Assembly (NCBI RefSeq): GCF_004522235.1
Contig: NZ_SDLT01000055.1
Coordinates: forward strand, 1 to 48,292
Direction: 5' to 3'
Source of the DNA: Amycolatopsis nivea
GTDB taxonomy: Bacteria; Actinomycetota; Actinomycetes; Mycobacteriales; Pseudonocardiaceae
DNA length: 48,292 nucleotides
Shown here piece by piece: positions 17,920 to 25,731 of the stretch; within the stretch, counting starts at the first letter, position 1; every line of letters begins with the position of its first letter. A program made the position numbers and the translations under genes. The notes below the pieces were generated by a model that was not told the origin of the DNA, did no database searches, and saw only the letters and a list, made by a program, of their open reading frames with translations.

Positions 17920-18585
17920 TCAGAGCAGCACGCAATCCCCGCATTTCGGGCCGTCGCGGTCCGGGGCCGCCCGATAGAAAAGACAGCAGCTGCGGCGACG
18001 GAATCGGCCGTTTTCCCGGGTCGCGGTACCGGAAAGTTCCGGCAATTCCTCCAGCGCGGCGACAATTCCGGCAACCCGGTCAGTCCACTCCGGACGCTCG
18101 GACCGCAACACCGTCACCGCCCCGTTCAGCGCCGACGCCACGTTCCCCCGCCGGACGTTCCGCGCCAGCGAGAACTGCGCCATCGCTTTGTCCAACCGTG
18201 CCAACGGGCCGCGCAAGACCTGCGATGCGAAGGCACTGACCACATCGGACTCAACCGGCGGGTTCTCCTTCAACGACAACGGAAAGGCACCACCGAGCTT
18301 CGGCTGCCACCACGCCGTCGAGTAATCCGGCACCGCTCCCGCACCGACCGCGAGACCCAGTGCGGGCGAGATGATCCGAGCCGCCAGCCCGAGATGCGCG
18401 ATCGACGCCGCGACCCGCAGTTCCACGAAATCGCCGCCGAGCACGGCCCGGTTCTGCGCGACGCGTTCGCGCAGAACCGGGCCGTCGTCCAGGACCTCGG
18501 ACAACGGACGCCACGGCTCCGCCGGGTCCTCGGCCGAATGCGTGTCGACGGCGAAGAACGGGCCCAGTCCGGTCAGCGGGTTCAC
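17920..18585 (-). CDS. FhuF-like (2Fe-2S)-binding protein
   Basis: A 221-residue protein whose C-terminus carries four cysteines, CC then 13 residues then CGDC. This resembles the 2Fe-2S site of FhuF-type ferric-siderophore reductases. The central region (VAASIAHLGLAARIISPALGLAV) matches the helical body of that family. GTG at 18585 overlaps the stop of cbtA by 4 bases, so it is translated with the CbtBA pair under the cobalamin riboswitch. A role in metal or cobalamin reduction is inferred from this context. A classical siderophore reductase would not be expected under B12 control. Confidence 0.75.
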   Translation of the reverse strand: MNPLTGLGPFFAVDTHSAEDPAEPWRPLSEVLDDGPVLRERVAQNRAVLGGDFVELRVAASIAHLGLAARIISPALGLAVGAGAVPDYSTAWWQPKLGGAFPLSLKENPPVESDVVSAFASQVLRGPLARLDKAMAQFSLARNVRRGNVASALNGAVTVLRSERPEWTDRVAGIVAALEELPELSGTATRENGRFRRRSCCLFYRAAPDRDGPKCGDCVLL

Positions 18586-19421
18586 GCCTCGACGGTAACC
18601 GCGCGCCCGCGGTCGAGCACGCGTTCGGCGAGCGGGCCGAACACCAGCGCGATGGTCCCCCACAGGATGACCTGCGCAAGCACCGAGTACAGCCGGAACC
18701 CGACGAGCGTGTCGGCGGGGAATCCGGGGTACACGATCTGGCCGTCGGGACCCTTGAGCGGCAGCGGCGTTTCACTGGTCTGCGGGCCGTATTCGGCGAC
18801 GTTGCTCGCCAGCGAACCCAGCGAGGGCAGCAGTGCCATCAGCAGCGCGCACAGCACCACGAACCCGGCGCCCGCGACGAGCGTCGCGTTCCAGTTGCCC
18901 AGCTTCGGGGCGAGCCGCTTGCCCGCGACGACGGCCGCGACCAGGAAGAGCACCGACGCGACGACCATCGCCAGGTACAGCCCGGTGCGCGCGCCGATGG
19001 TCGCTTCGTGCCCGATCGCCGGCGGGTTGGCCGGGTATTTCAGGAACGGCACGAGGTACAGCGACAGGAATCCCGCCCCGGCCACGAGCACCGCCAGCAC
19101 CCGCGCGCGGATCCGGCCGACGCGGCCCAGCAGCACGGTGTACGTCACCGCGAACAGCAGGCCCATCGCAACGCCGAAGAGCACCATGCCGAACCCGATG
19201 CCGAGATTGCCCTGCACGGCACGGCTGAAAATCTCGTGCCCCTCGTGCTCGGTCGGCATCCCGGCGGCCTTGTCGAGCGCCATCTGCGCCTCGTCGCGGC
19301 CGGATTCGTAGTCGATGGCCGCCTGGGTCAGCGGTTCGGCGAAGATCCGGGCGAAGACGAACGCCAGCAATCCGCCCAGCGCTCCGGCGAGGAGGCCGCG
19401 CAGAATCAGCTTGTTCTGCAT
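18582..19421 (-). CDS. cbtA: CbtA family cobalt transporter subunit
   Basis: A 279-residue membrane protein with about six hydrophobic segments. The CbtA start is seen in RGLLAGALGGLLAFVFARIFAEP. A histidine-bearing loop (TEHEGHE) could contact metal. CbtA and CbtB are a predicted B12-regulated cobalt transporter named from their association with cobalamin riboswitches. The gene lies 25 bases after cbtB and overlaps the FhuF-like gene by 4 bases. Confidence 0.9.
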   Translation of the reverse strand: MQNKLILRGLLAGALGGLLAFVFARIFAEPLTQAAIDYESGRDEAQMALDKAAGMPTEHEGHEIFSRAVQGNLGIGFGMVLFGVAMGLLFAVTYTVLLGRVGRIRARVLAVLVAGAGFLSLYLVPFLKYPANPPAIGHEATIGARTGLYLAMVVASVLFLVAAVVAGKRLAPKLGNWNATLVAGAGFVVLCALLMALLPSLGSLASNVAEYGPQTSETPLPLKGPDGQIVYPGFPADTLVGFRLYSVLAQVILWGTIALVFGPLAERVLDRGRAVTVEA

Positions 19422-19446
19422 TGTTCGGTTGTCCGTTCCGGGCGCG

Positions 19447-19656
19447 TCAGTGGCAGGGGAAGCCGAGGAAGTGCCGCGCGTCGTGGACGAACTCGTGCAC
19501 GTGCGTGTCGCTGCCGAAGATCGAGACCGCGCCCTGGTCGACGCCGATGAAGTAGTACAGCAGCAGCGCGCCGACGACGGTGGCGCCGAGCAGCAGCGCG
19601 GCTTTCGACACGGGCAGAACGACCGGGGTGGACCGGTCGGCCGGAATGGTGGCCAT
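19447..19656 (-). CDS. cbtB: CbtB family cobalt transporter subunit
   Basis: A 69-residue protein with one membrane helix (about 16-38, AALLLGATVVGALLLYYFIG). Its histidine-rich tail, HVHEFVHDARHFLGFPCH, is the CbtB hallmark and a probable cobalt site. ATG 19656 follows GAAGGAG and is the first gene after the riboswitch. Together with CbtA it should form the transporter. Confidence 0.9.
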   Translation of the reverse strand: MATIPADRSTPVVLPVSKAALLLGATVVGALLLYYFIGVDQGAVSIFGSDTHVHEFVHDARHFLGFPCH

Positions 19657-19684
19657 GGCTCTCCTTCGGGATGACGCGTCCCTT

Positions 19685-19830
19685 GCGGGTGGACCTGACG
19701 ACGGCTCCTCGACCTGACTCGCCCGGGATGGGCACACAGTGGCGCGACCGTGCCGGAATCTCACCGGCTTCGGGAAGCCGTCGCGCGAGCAGCACCGTAC
19801 GGCGGTGTCCGGCCGGTCGTCAATCGCCCG
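19685..19830 (-). promoter_or_regulatory. cobalamin riboswitch
   Basis: Read on the minus strand, the core contains GAAGCCGGTGAGATTCCGGC, then ACGGTCGCGCCACTG (about 19739-19753), then GAGTCAGG (about 19715-19722). These are the conserved elements of the B12-box riboswitch in the right order. It lies 30 to 170 bases upstream of cbtB. In this class adenosylcobalamin binding normally turns expression off. The palindrome GACGCGTC close to the ribosome site suggests control at translation. Exact ends are estimated. Confidence 0.93.
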
Positions 19831-19906
19831 AGCGTCCGGGGTGTCCGCTATCGCCTGGTTTGCGCAGCCAGTGTGCGCGGGGTCGCACCGAACGGAGCAA
19901 GGCCGC

Positions 19907-20160
19907 TCACGCGGGGTCCGGGCATCGCGCCGACGAGGCAGGCAGCTCCGCCAGCCGGTCGCCGTCGACGAACAATTCGGCGGGCCCGAGACCGGCCAGC
20001 GAGCACGGCAGCTCGACGAGCCGGTCCCGGTCGGCCTCCGGCGTCTCGAGACCGCCGATGTCCGCCACCCGCCGCGAGACTTCCGTCAGCTGCAATCCAG
20101 CGTCGTCTCCCCGGCGGCGAGCGCGGCGTCGATGCGGCGGTTCGCTTCCTCGGTCCCCAT
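19907..20160 (-). pseudogene. frameshifted remnant of a leucine-rich-repeat protein
   Basis: From ATG 20160 the minus strand encodes MGTEEANRRIDAALAAGETT and then LDCS-stop. A one-base shift near 20095 restores a frame ending at 19907 that reads LQLTEVSRRVADI, then DRLVELPCSLAGLGPAELFV, then DGDRLAELPAS. This is the rhythm of leucine-rich repeats (L..L.V..NRL.ELPAS). Both parts look like a decayed LRR gene truncated to about two repeats. Confidence 0.5.
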
Positions 20161-20230
20161 GGGAGCAAGTCAATCAGGTCCGCGCGCGAGGCGTTGCGCG
20201 GTCGGCGGGAAAGCTATACCGTGCCTGAAC

Positions 20231-20244
20231 TAGAACAGGTTACA
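20231..20244. promoter_or_regulatory. KstR-like operator
   Basis: TAGAACAGGTTACA fits the published KstR consensus TNNAACNNGTTNNA at every fixed base. It lies 32 bases before the GMC oxidoreductase start. KstR is the TetR-type repressor of cholesterol-catabolism genes in mycobacteria and rhodococci. With only eight fixed bases a chance match is possible; promoter position makes it worth testing. Confidence 0.45.
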
Positions 20245-20275
20245 GTTTCGGCGGGGCGCGGGACGAGGAGCGGAC

Positions 20276-21904
20276 ATGGCAGCCAGGGTGGCCCGGAAGA
20301 GCGAAGCCGACTACGTGGTCGTCGGGTCGGGCAGCTCGGGGGCTGCCGTCGCCGGGCGGCTCGCGGAGTCCGGGGCCAGCGTGATCGTGCTCGAAGCGGG
20401 CAAGAGCGACGAGCAGCTGCTGTTGCGCAAGCCGGGGCTGGTGGCCCCGTTGCACGCGGTGCCCCAGCTCAAGAAAATGAGCGACTGGGGCTTCTACTCG
20501 GTGCCGCAGAAACATGTTCTCGATCGGCGCATGCCGGTGCCGCGCGGGAAGGTGCTCGGCGGCTCCAGTTCGGTCAACGGGATGGTCTACGTCCGCGGCA
20601 ACCGGGCGAATTTCGACTCCTGGGCGGCCGAGGGCAACACCGGCTGGGACGCCGACAGCGTCAACGCCGCGTACAAGCGCATGGAGGACTTCGAGGACGG
20701 CGAGAACGCCTTCCGCGGCGCGGGCGGGCCGATCAAGATCACCCGCAACAAGATCCCGCAGGAAGGCACGCTGCAGTTCCTCGACGCGACGGCCGACGCG
20801 ATCGGCTGCGACATCATCGACGACTACAACGGCGAATCCCAGGAGGGCGTCAGCCGGATGCAGCAGAACGCTGCCGACGGCCTGCGCTACAGCGCCTCGC
20901 GCGGCTACCTGCACCACCTCGCGCCCCGGACGCTCGAGATCCAGTCCCGGGTGTTCGTGCGGAAAGTGGTGATCGAGAACGGCCGCGCGACCGGCGTCGA
21001 GGTGACCGACGCCAACGGCACCCGCCGCACGGTCCGGGCGGGCAAGGAGGTCATCCTCGCCGCCGGGTTCGTCGGGTCGCCGCAACTGCTGATGCTGTCC
21101 GGGATCGGGCACGCCGAGCACCTCAAGGAGCACGGCATCGACGTGCTCGCCGATCTGCCGGTCGGCGACAACCTGCACGACCACATGTTCCACGCGCTGA
21201 CGTTCCAGGTCTCCTCGTGCAAGAACAAGGGCACCGCACCGTATTTCGCCCGCGGGATGGCCCGCGAACTGCTCAAGCCGGGTTCGACGTTCCTGGCGAA
21301 CTCGGTGTTCGAAGCGCTCGCGTTCCTCAAGACGTCGCAGGCCGCGGACGTCCCGGACCTGCAGCTGCACCTGCTGCCGTGGGCGTACGTCTCGCCGAAC
21401 CAGGACGCGCCGGTCCGGCATCCGGTCGACAAGCGGCCGGCGCTGACCGTGCTCACCACGCTGATCTACCCGAAGAGCCGCGGCACGATCCGGCTCGCCT
21501 CGGCGGACCCGGCCGCTGCGCCGCTGATCGACCCGCAGTACCTCTCCGACCCGGCCGACCTGGAAGTGCTCGGCGAGGGCTCCGAGATGGTGCGCGAGAT
21601 CTTCGCGTCGAAGGCGTTCAAGGGCTCGGTCAACGAGGAGATCCACCCGGGCAAGCAGCTGCGCGGCCAGGAACTGCGCGACGCGATCCTCAACCGCGCG
21701 ACGTCGGTCTACCACGGCGTCGGCACCTGCCGGATGGGCGTGGACGACCTGGCCGTCGTCGGGCCCGACCTCAAGGTGCGCGGAGTCGACGGGCTCCGGG
21801 TCTGCGACGCCTCGATCATGCCGTCGATCACCGGCGGCAACACCAACGCGCCCTGCATCATGATCGGCGAAATGGGCGCGCAGCTGGTCCTTTCCGGCAA
21901 CTGA
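20276..21904 (+). CDS. GMC family FAD-dependent oxidoreductase
   Basis: A 542-residue glucose-methanol-choline oxidoreductase. The dinucleotide-binding motif GSGSSG is at 17-22 with E40 for the ribose. The GMC signature GGSSSVNGMVYVRG is present. The active-site pair is H480 in VYHGVGTCRMG and N522 in GGNTNAP. It oxidises an alcohol to an aldehyde or ketone; the substrate is unknown. The aldehyde dehydrogenase begins 16 bases later, so the pair probably converts an alcohol to an acid. ATG 20276 follows GAGGAG. Confidence 0.9.
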   Translation: MAARVARKSEADYVVVGSGSSGAAVAGRLAESGASVIVLEAGKSDEQLLLRKPGLVAPLHAVPQLKKMSDWGFYSVPQKHVLDRRMPVPRGKVLGGSSSVNGMVYVRGNRANFDSWAAEGNTGWDADSVNAAYKRMEDFEDGENAFRGAGGPIKITRNKIPQEGTLQFLDATADAIGCDIIDDYNGESQEGVSRMQQNAADGLRYSASRGYLHHLAPRTLEIQSRVFVRKVVIENGRATGVEVTDANGTRRTVRAGKEVILAAGFVGSPQLLMLSGIGHAEHLKEHGIDVLADLPVGDNLHDHMFHALTFQVSSCKNKGTAPYFARGMARELLKPGSTFLANSVFEALAFLKTSQAADVPDLQLHLLPWAYVSPNQDAPVRHPVDKRPALTVLTTLIYPKSRGTIRLASADPAAAPLIDPQYLSDPADLEVLGEGSEMVREIFASKAFKGSVNEEIHPGKQLRGQELRDAILNRATSVYHGVGTCRMGVDDLAVVGPDLKVRGVDGLRVCDASIMPSITGGNTNAPCIMIGEMGAQLVLSGN

Positions 21905-21920
21905 CGGGAGCGCGAGACCC

Positions 21921-23495
21921 ATGACCCTCACCCCGGTCCGGCCCACCCGCCCGGCTTCGGCGACTGACGAATTCCTCCGCGGGCTCGTCGCGCGCGTGCC
22001 GGGTTCGGGCGGCGCGGTGTGGCCGCTCACCGAGGTCTACACCGGCGACGTCCTGGTGGACCTGCCGCAATCGACGCCGCCGGACATCGAGCAGGCGTTC
22101 GCCACCGCGCGGGCGGCGCAGAAGAAATGGGCCGCGACGCCGCTCAAACAACGGCTCGCGGTGTTCCGGCGCGCGCATGCGCTGTTCATCGACCGCGCAC
22201 GGACGATCGCCGACCTGATCCAGGTCGAAAGCGGCAAGAACCGGCGGATGGCGATCGAGGAAACGTGCGATCCGCCGATGATCATGAGCCACTATCTGCG
22301 GCGCGCGCCTAAACTCTTGGCTCCGACGCGGCGCGGCGGACCGGTGCCGCTCGTGTCGTCCTCGACCGAGATCCGGGTGCCCAAGGGCGTGGTCGGGATC
22401 ATCGCGCCGTGGAATTTCCCTTTCGCTACCGGCATTTCCGACGCTATCCCAGCGCTGATGGCGGGCAACGCGGTGGTCTTGAAGCCGGACAACAAGACCG
22501 CGCTTTCGCCGCTGTATGGCGTGCAACTGCTCGAACAAGCCGGGCTGCCGCGGGGCCTGTTCCAGGTCGTGTGCGGCGAGGGCCCGGACGTCGGCCCGAC
22601 GCTCATCGACCAGGCGAACTACGTCATGTTCACCGGCTCCACCGCCACCGGGAAGGTGATCGGCGAGCAGGCGGGCCGGAATCTGATCGGCTGCTGTCTC
22701 GAACTCGGCGGCAAGAACCCGATGATCGTGCTGCCGGACGCCGATTTCGCGGACGCGGTTCCGGGCGCGGTGTTCGGCGCGTTCGGGAACACCGGGCAGA
22801 TCTGCATGCACATCGAGCGGATCTACCTGCCGGAGTCGCGCTACGAGGAATTCAAGGAAGCCTTTGTGGCCAAGGCTTCTTCGCTCGACGTACGGGCCGC
22901 GTACGATTTCGGCCCGGAAATGGGTTCGCTGGTTTCGGTGGACCACATGAACCGGGTCAAGTCCCATGTGGACGATGCGGTCGAAAAGGGAGCCACCGTC
23001 CTGTGCGGCGGCCGTCCCCGGCCGGATCTCGGCCCGGCGTTCTTCGAGCCGACCATTCTGGAAGGCGTCACGAAGGACATGCTGTGCGGGGTCACCGAAA
23101 CATTCGGCCCGGTGGTGGCCTTGCATCGGTACCGGACGGTGGACGAGGCCGTCGAATTGGCCAACGACACCGATTACGGGCTGAACGCTTCGGTGTGGGG
23201 CAAGGACCTTCGCGCAGCTTCCGCGGTGGCGGCCCGGTTGGAGACGGGCAACGTCAACGTGAACGACAGCCTGGCGACGGCGTACGCCGCCAAGGGGACC
23301 CCGTCCGGCGGCGTGAAGACATCCGGAGTCGGCGCCCGGCACGGGGATCAGGGGCTGTTGAAGTACACCGACGTGCAGAACCTGGCGGTGCTGAAGAAGC
23401 CGGTGATGAGCCCGCGACCGGGGCAGAAGTACGAGAAGTACGTGGAAGGAATGCTGTCCGGACTGAAGATGATGCGGCGACTCAGGATCCGGTAG
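21921..23495 (+). CDS. aldehyde dehydrogenase family protein
   Basis: A 524-residue NAD(P)-dependent aldehyde dehydrogenase. The oxyanion asparagine is N165 (APWNFPF), the catalytic base E261 (LELGGKNP) and the nucleophile C295 (NTGQICMHIER). The overall pattern is closest to the succinate-semialdehyde dehydrogenase-like group. It probably oxidises the aldehyde made by the upstream GMC enzyme. Its 3' end overlaps the convergent TetR gene by 14 bases. Confidence 0.92.
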   Translation: MTLTPVRPTRPASATDEFLRGLVARVPGSGGAVWPLTEVYTGDVLVDLPQSTPPDIEQAFATARAAQKKWAATPLKQRLAVFRRAHALFIDRARTIADLIQVESGKNRRMAIEETCDPPMIMSHYLRRAPKLLAPTRRGGPVPLVSSSTEIRVPKGVVGIIAPWNFPFATGISDAIPALMAGNAVVLKPDNKTALSPLYGVQLLEQAGLPRGLFQVVCGEGPDVGPTLIDQANYVMFTGSTATGKVIGEQAGRNLIGCCLELGGKNPMIVLPDADFADAVPGAVFGAFGNTGQICMHIERIYLPESRYEEFKEAFVAKASSLDVRAAYDFGPEMGSLVSVDHMNRVKSHVDDAVEKGATVLCGGRPRPDLGPAFFEPTILEGVTKDMLCGVTETFGPVVALHRYRTVDEAVELANDTDYGLNASVWGKDLRAASAVAARLETGNVNVNDSLATAYAAKGTPSGGVKTSGVGARHGDQGLLKYTDVQNLAVLKKPVMSPRPGQKYEKYVEGMLSGLKMMRRLRIR

Positions 23496-24144
23496 TGTCC
23501 GCAATGGACTGACGTACGACCTGGACCACCTTGCCGTCCGCCTCGGTCAGCCCGTTGAGCCGGGCGCGGCGCGTCAACAGTCCGCCCAGGACCAGCTCGA
23601 CCAGCTGCGCGCCCACCTGCTCCGCCGACACCGGGCCGGTCGGGTCGAACCACGTCCACGCCCATTGCGCCGAGCCGAAGATCAGCAGGCTCTGCACCTC
23701 GACGTCGCACGGGCGGAACTCCCCCGACTCGACGCCCGCGGACAGCACCGCCCGCACCAGGTCGAGGTATTCCGCGCGCATCCGGCGGCCCTCGGCCATC
23801 GCTTCGTGGTCGGCCAGCCGGACGACCTCGCGCTGGAACGCGACGGTCGCCTCCCGGTCCACCACTTGGTACAGCACGAACGCGTACAGCAGCCCGGCCA
23901 GTTGCCGGGTCGGGGTCGGGAGGCGGTCGCGGATCAGCGCGGCCTCGGCGAGCCTGCGGCGCATGTACGACTCGTGCAGCGCGGCGAGCAGCCGGTCCTT
24001 CGTGCCGAAGTGGTGCACGATCGTGCCCTTCGACAGCCCCAGTTCGCCGGCGATGTCGGAGAAGTTCGTGGCGTCGTACCCGCGCTCGGCGACGTAGCGG
24101 GTGAACGTCGCCAGGATGTCCCCGGCGCGGCCTTTGGGTGGCAT
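23482..24144 (-). CDS. TetR family transcriptional regulator
   Basis: A 220-residue TetR protein. The N-terminal HTH reads TNFSDIAGELGLSKGTIVHHFGTKDRLL. The C-terminal ligand domain resembles the regulators found beside acyl-CoA genes. It diverges from the acyl-CoA synthetase with a palindrome between, so it probably represses that gene and itself, perhaps released by an acyl-CoA. ATG 24144 is favoured because it immediately precedes the HTH. Confidence 0.88.
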   Translation of the reverse strand: MPPKGRAGDILATFTRYVAERGYDATNFSDIAGELGLSKGTIVHHFGTKDRLLAALHESYMRRRLAEAALIRDRLPTPTRQLAGLLYAFVLYQVVDREATVAFQREVVRLADHEAMAEGRRMRAEYLDLVRAVLSAGVESGEFRPCDVEVQSLLIFGSAQWAWTWFDPTGPVSAEQVGAQLVELVLGGLLTRRARLNGLTEADGKVVQVVRQSIADTTGS

Positions 24145-24153
24145 CGGCCCACT

Positions 24154-24192
24154 GTAACCGAAGGTTTGACCACTGACCGTCCGTACGGTTAC
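24154..24192. promoter_or_regulatory. candidate TetR operator
   Basis: ACCGT-CCGT-ACGGT at 24176-24189 is a 5-bp inverted repeat. It is flanked by an outer pair, GTAACCG at 24154-24160 and CGGTTAC at 24186-24192. Both lie in the 84-base gap between the divergent TetR and acyl-CoA synthetase genes. Binding is inferred. Confidence 0.5.
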
Positions 24193-24228
24193 CTTCGTCG
24201 TGGTCCCCGGCGACGAAGGAGTCTCGGC

Positions 24229-25725
24229 ATGGCATCGAGCTTGGCGCAGTGGATTGCCCGGCGCAGCACCGTCACCCCCGAGTCGGTCGCGCTCGTGGCC
24301 GCCGAGACTGGCGAGCGGATCACCTACGCCGACCTCGAACGCCGGGTCGCGGGACGAGCGGCGGCGCTGCGCGAGCTGGGCGTGCGCAAGGGCGACCGGG
24401 TGGCCTTGCTCGGGTTGAATTCCACCGGCTACCTCGAAACGCTTTTCGCGGTGGCGTGGCTCGGCGCGATCACGCTGCCGATCAACTTCCGGCTCGCGGC
24501 GGCCGAAGTCGAGTATCTGCTCGACGACGCCCGGCCGGTGGTCGTGGTGCACGACGACACCTTCGCCGCGCTCGCGAAGGAGGCTTCCGGCGCTCGGACG
24601 CTGGTCAACAACAACGAACTCGCCCGAGAGGGCCGCGTCGCGCCCGAACCGACCGGGCCGGACGACGTCGCGGTGCTGATGTACACCTCCGGCACCACCG
24701 GGCGGCCCAAGGGCGCCATGCTCACGCACGGCAACCTCGAGGCGAACGCGATCAACGTGCTCACCTCCGGGGAAGGCATCCTCCCCTCGGACATCACGTT
24801 GACGGTCGCCCCGCTTTTCCACATCGGCGGGCTGGCGCTGTTCACCCTGCCGCTGCTGTACGCGGGCGGCACCGTGGTGGTCGCGGGCAAGTTCGATCCA
24901 CAAGAGACACTCGTGCTGATCGAGCGGGAGAAGGTCACCGTCCACTTCATGGTGCCCGCGATGTGGGCGGCGATGACGCAGGTCCCGGATTTCGATTCCT
25001 ACGACCTGTCGCGGCTGCGGTATCTGCTGTGCGGCGGCGCGCCGTGCCCGCTGCCGGTGATCGAATTCTACGAGGGCAAGGGACTGACCTTTGTCGAGGG
25101 TTTCGGGATGACCGAGCTCTCCCCCGCCGCGCTGGTGCTGGAATCGGCGTTCGTGCGCTCGCACGCCGGGTCCGTCGGACGGCCCTTCCTGCACGTCGAG
25201 GCGCGCATCGTGGACGAACGCGACGACGACGTGCCCACCGGGACGGTCGGCGAACTGGTGCTGCGCGGCCCGAATGTCTTCGCCGGCTACTGGGGACTGC
25301 CCGAAGCGAGCGCCGAAACCCTGCGCGGCGGCTGGTTCCACTCCGGCGACCTGGCCCGCAGCGACGCCGACGGTTTCGTGACGCTGGTGGACCGCAAGAA
25401 AGACATGATCATTTCCGGCGGCGAGAACGTTTACCCGATCGAGGTCGAGCAGGTGCTGCACCGGCATCCGGACATCGCCGACGTCGCGGTGATCGGCGCG
25501 CCGGATCCGCAGTGGGGCGAAACCGTGATCGCGGTGGTGGTTCCCGCCGGAGACTCCCTCGACGGGGACGCGGTGATCGCTTATTGCCGCGAAAGGATCG
25601 CCGCTTTCAAGTGTCCCCGCCGGATCGAAGTGGTGGACGAGCTTCCGCGCAATGCCACCGGGAAGCTGCTCAAGCGAGAACTTCGCGCGCGGTACACGGA
25701 TTCCGCCGCTTCCGTCTCCCGGTAA
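24229..25725 (+). CDS. AMP-dependent acyl-CoA synthetase/ligase
   Basis: A 498-residue ANL-superfamily enzyme that activates a carboxylic acid to an acyl-adenylate and then an acyl-CoA. Motifs: YTSGTTGRPKG at 152-162, GFGMTE, and HSGDLARSDADG with D in the A7 region. DRKKDMIISGGENVYP follows, and the terminal catalytic lysine lies in ATGKLLKREL. Length matches medium/long-chain fatty acyl-CoA ligases (FadD-like). With the GMC and aldehyde dehydrogenase genes it completes a plausible alcohol-to-acyl-CoA route. Confidence 0.92.
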   Translation: MASSLAQWIARRSTVTPESVALVAAETGERITYADLERRVAGRAAALRELGVRKGDRVALLGLNSTGYLETLFAVAWLGAITLPINFRLAAAEVEYLLDDARPVVVVHDDTFAALAKEASGARTLVNNNELAREGRVAPEPTGPDDVAVLMYTSGTTGRPKGAMLTHGNLEANAINVLTSGEGILPSDITLTVAPLFHIGGLALFTLPLLYAGGTVVVAGKFDPQETLVLIEREKVTVHFMVPAMWAAMTQVPDFDSYDLSRLRYLLCGGAPCPLPVIEFYEGKGLTFVEGFGMTELSPAALVLESAFVRSHAGSVGRPFLHVEARIVDERDDDVPTGTVGELVLRGPNVFAGYWGLPEASAETLRGGWFHSGDLARSDADGFVTLVDRKKDMIISGGENVYPIEVEQVLHRHPDIADVAVIGAPDPQWGETVIAVVVPAGDSLDGDAVIAYCRERIAAFKCPRRIEVVDELPRNATGKLLKRELRARYTDSAASVSR

Positions 25726-25731
25726 CCCGGC

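Noticed and set aside
14165..17977. A very long plus-strand open frame opposite the P-type ATPase
   Set aside because: It is antisense to a gene with clear P-type ATPase motifs; long antisense frames are normal at this GC content.
20276..25725. Identification as a polyethylene-glycol degradation operon
   Set aside because: The enzyme classes are alike, but gene order, transporter and regulator differ; kept only as a general alcohol-oxidation set.
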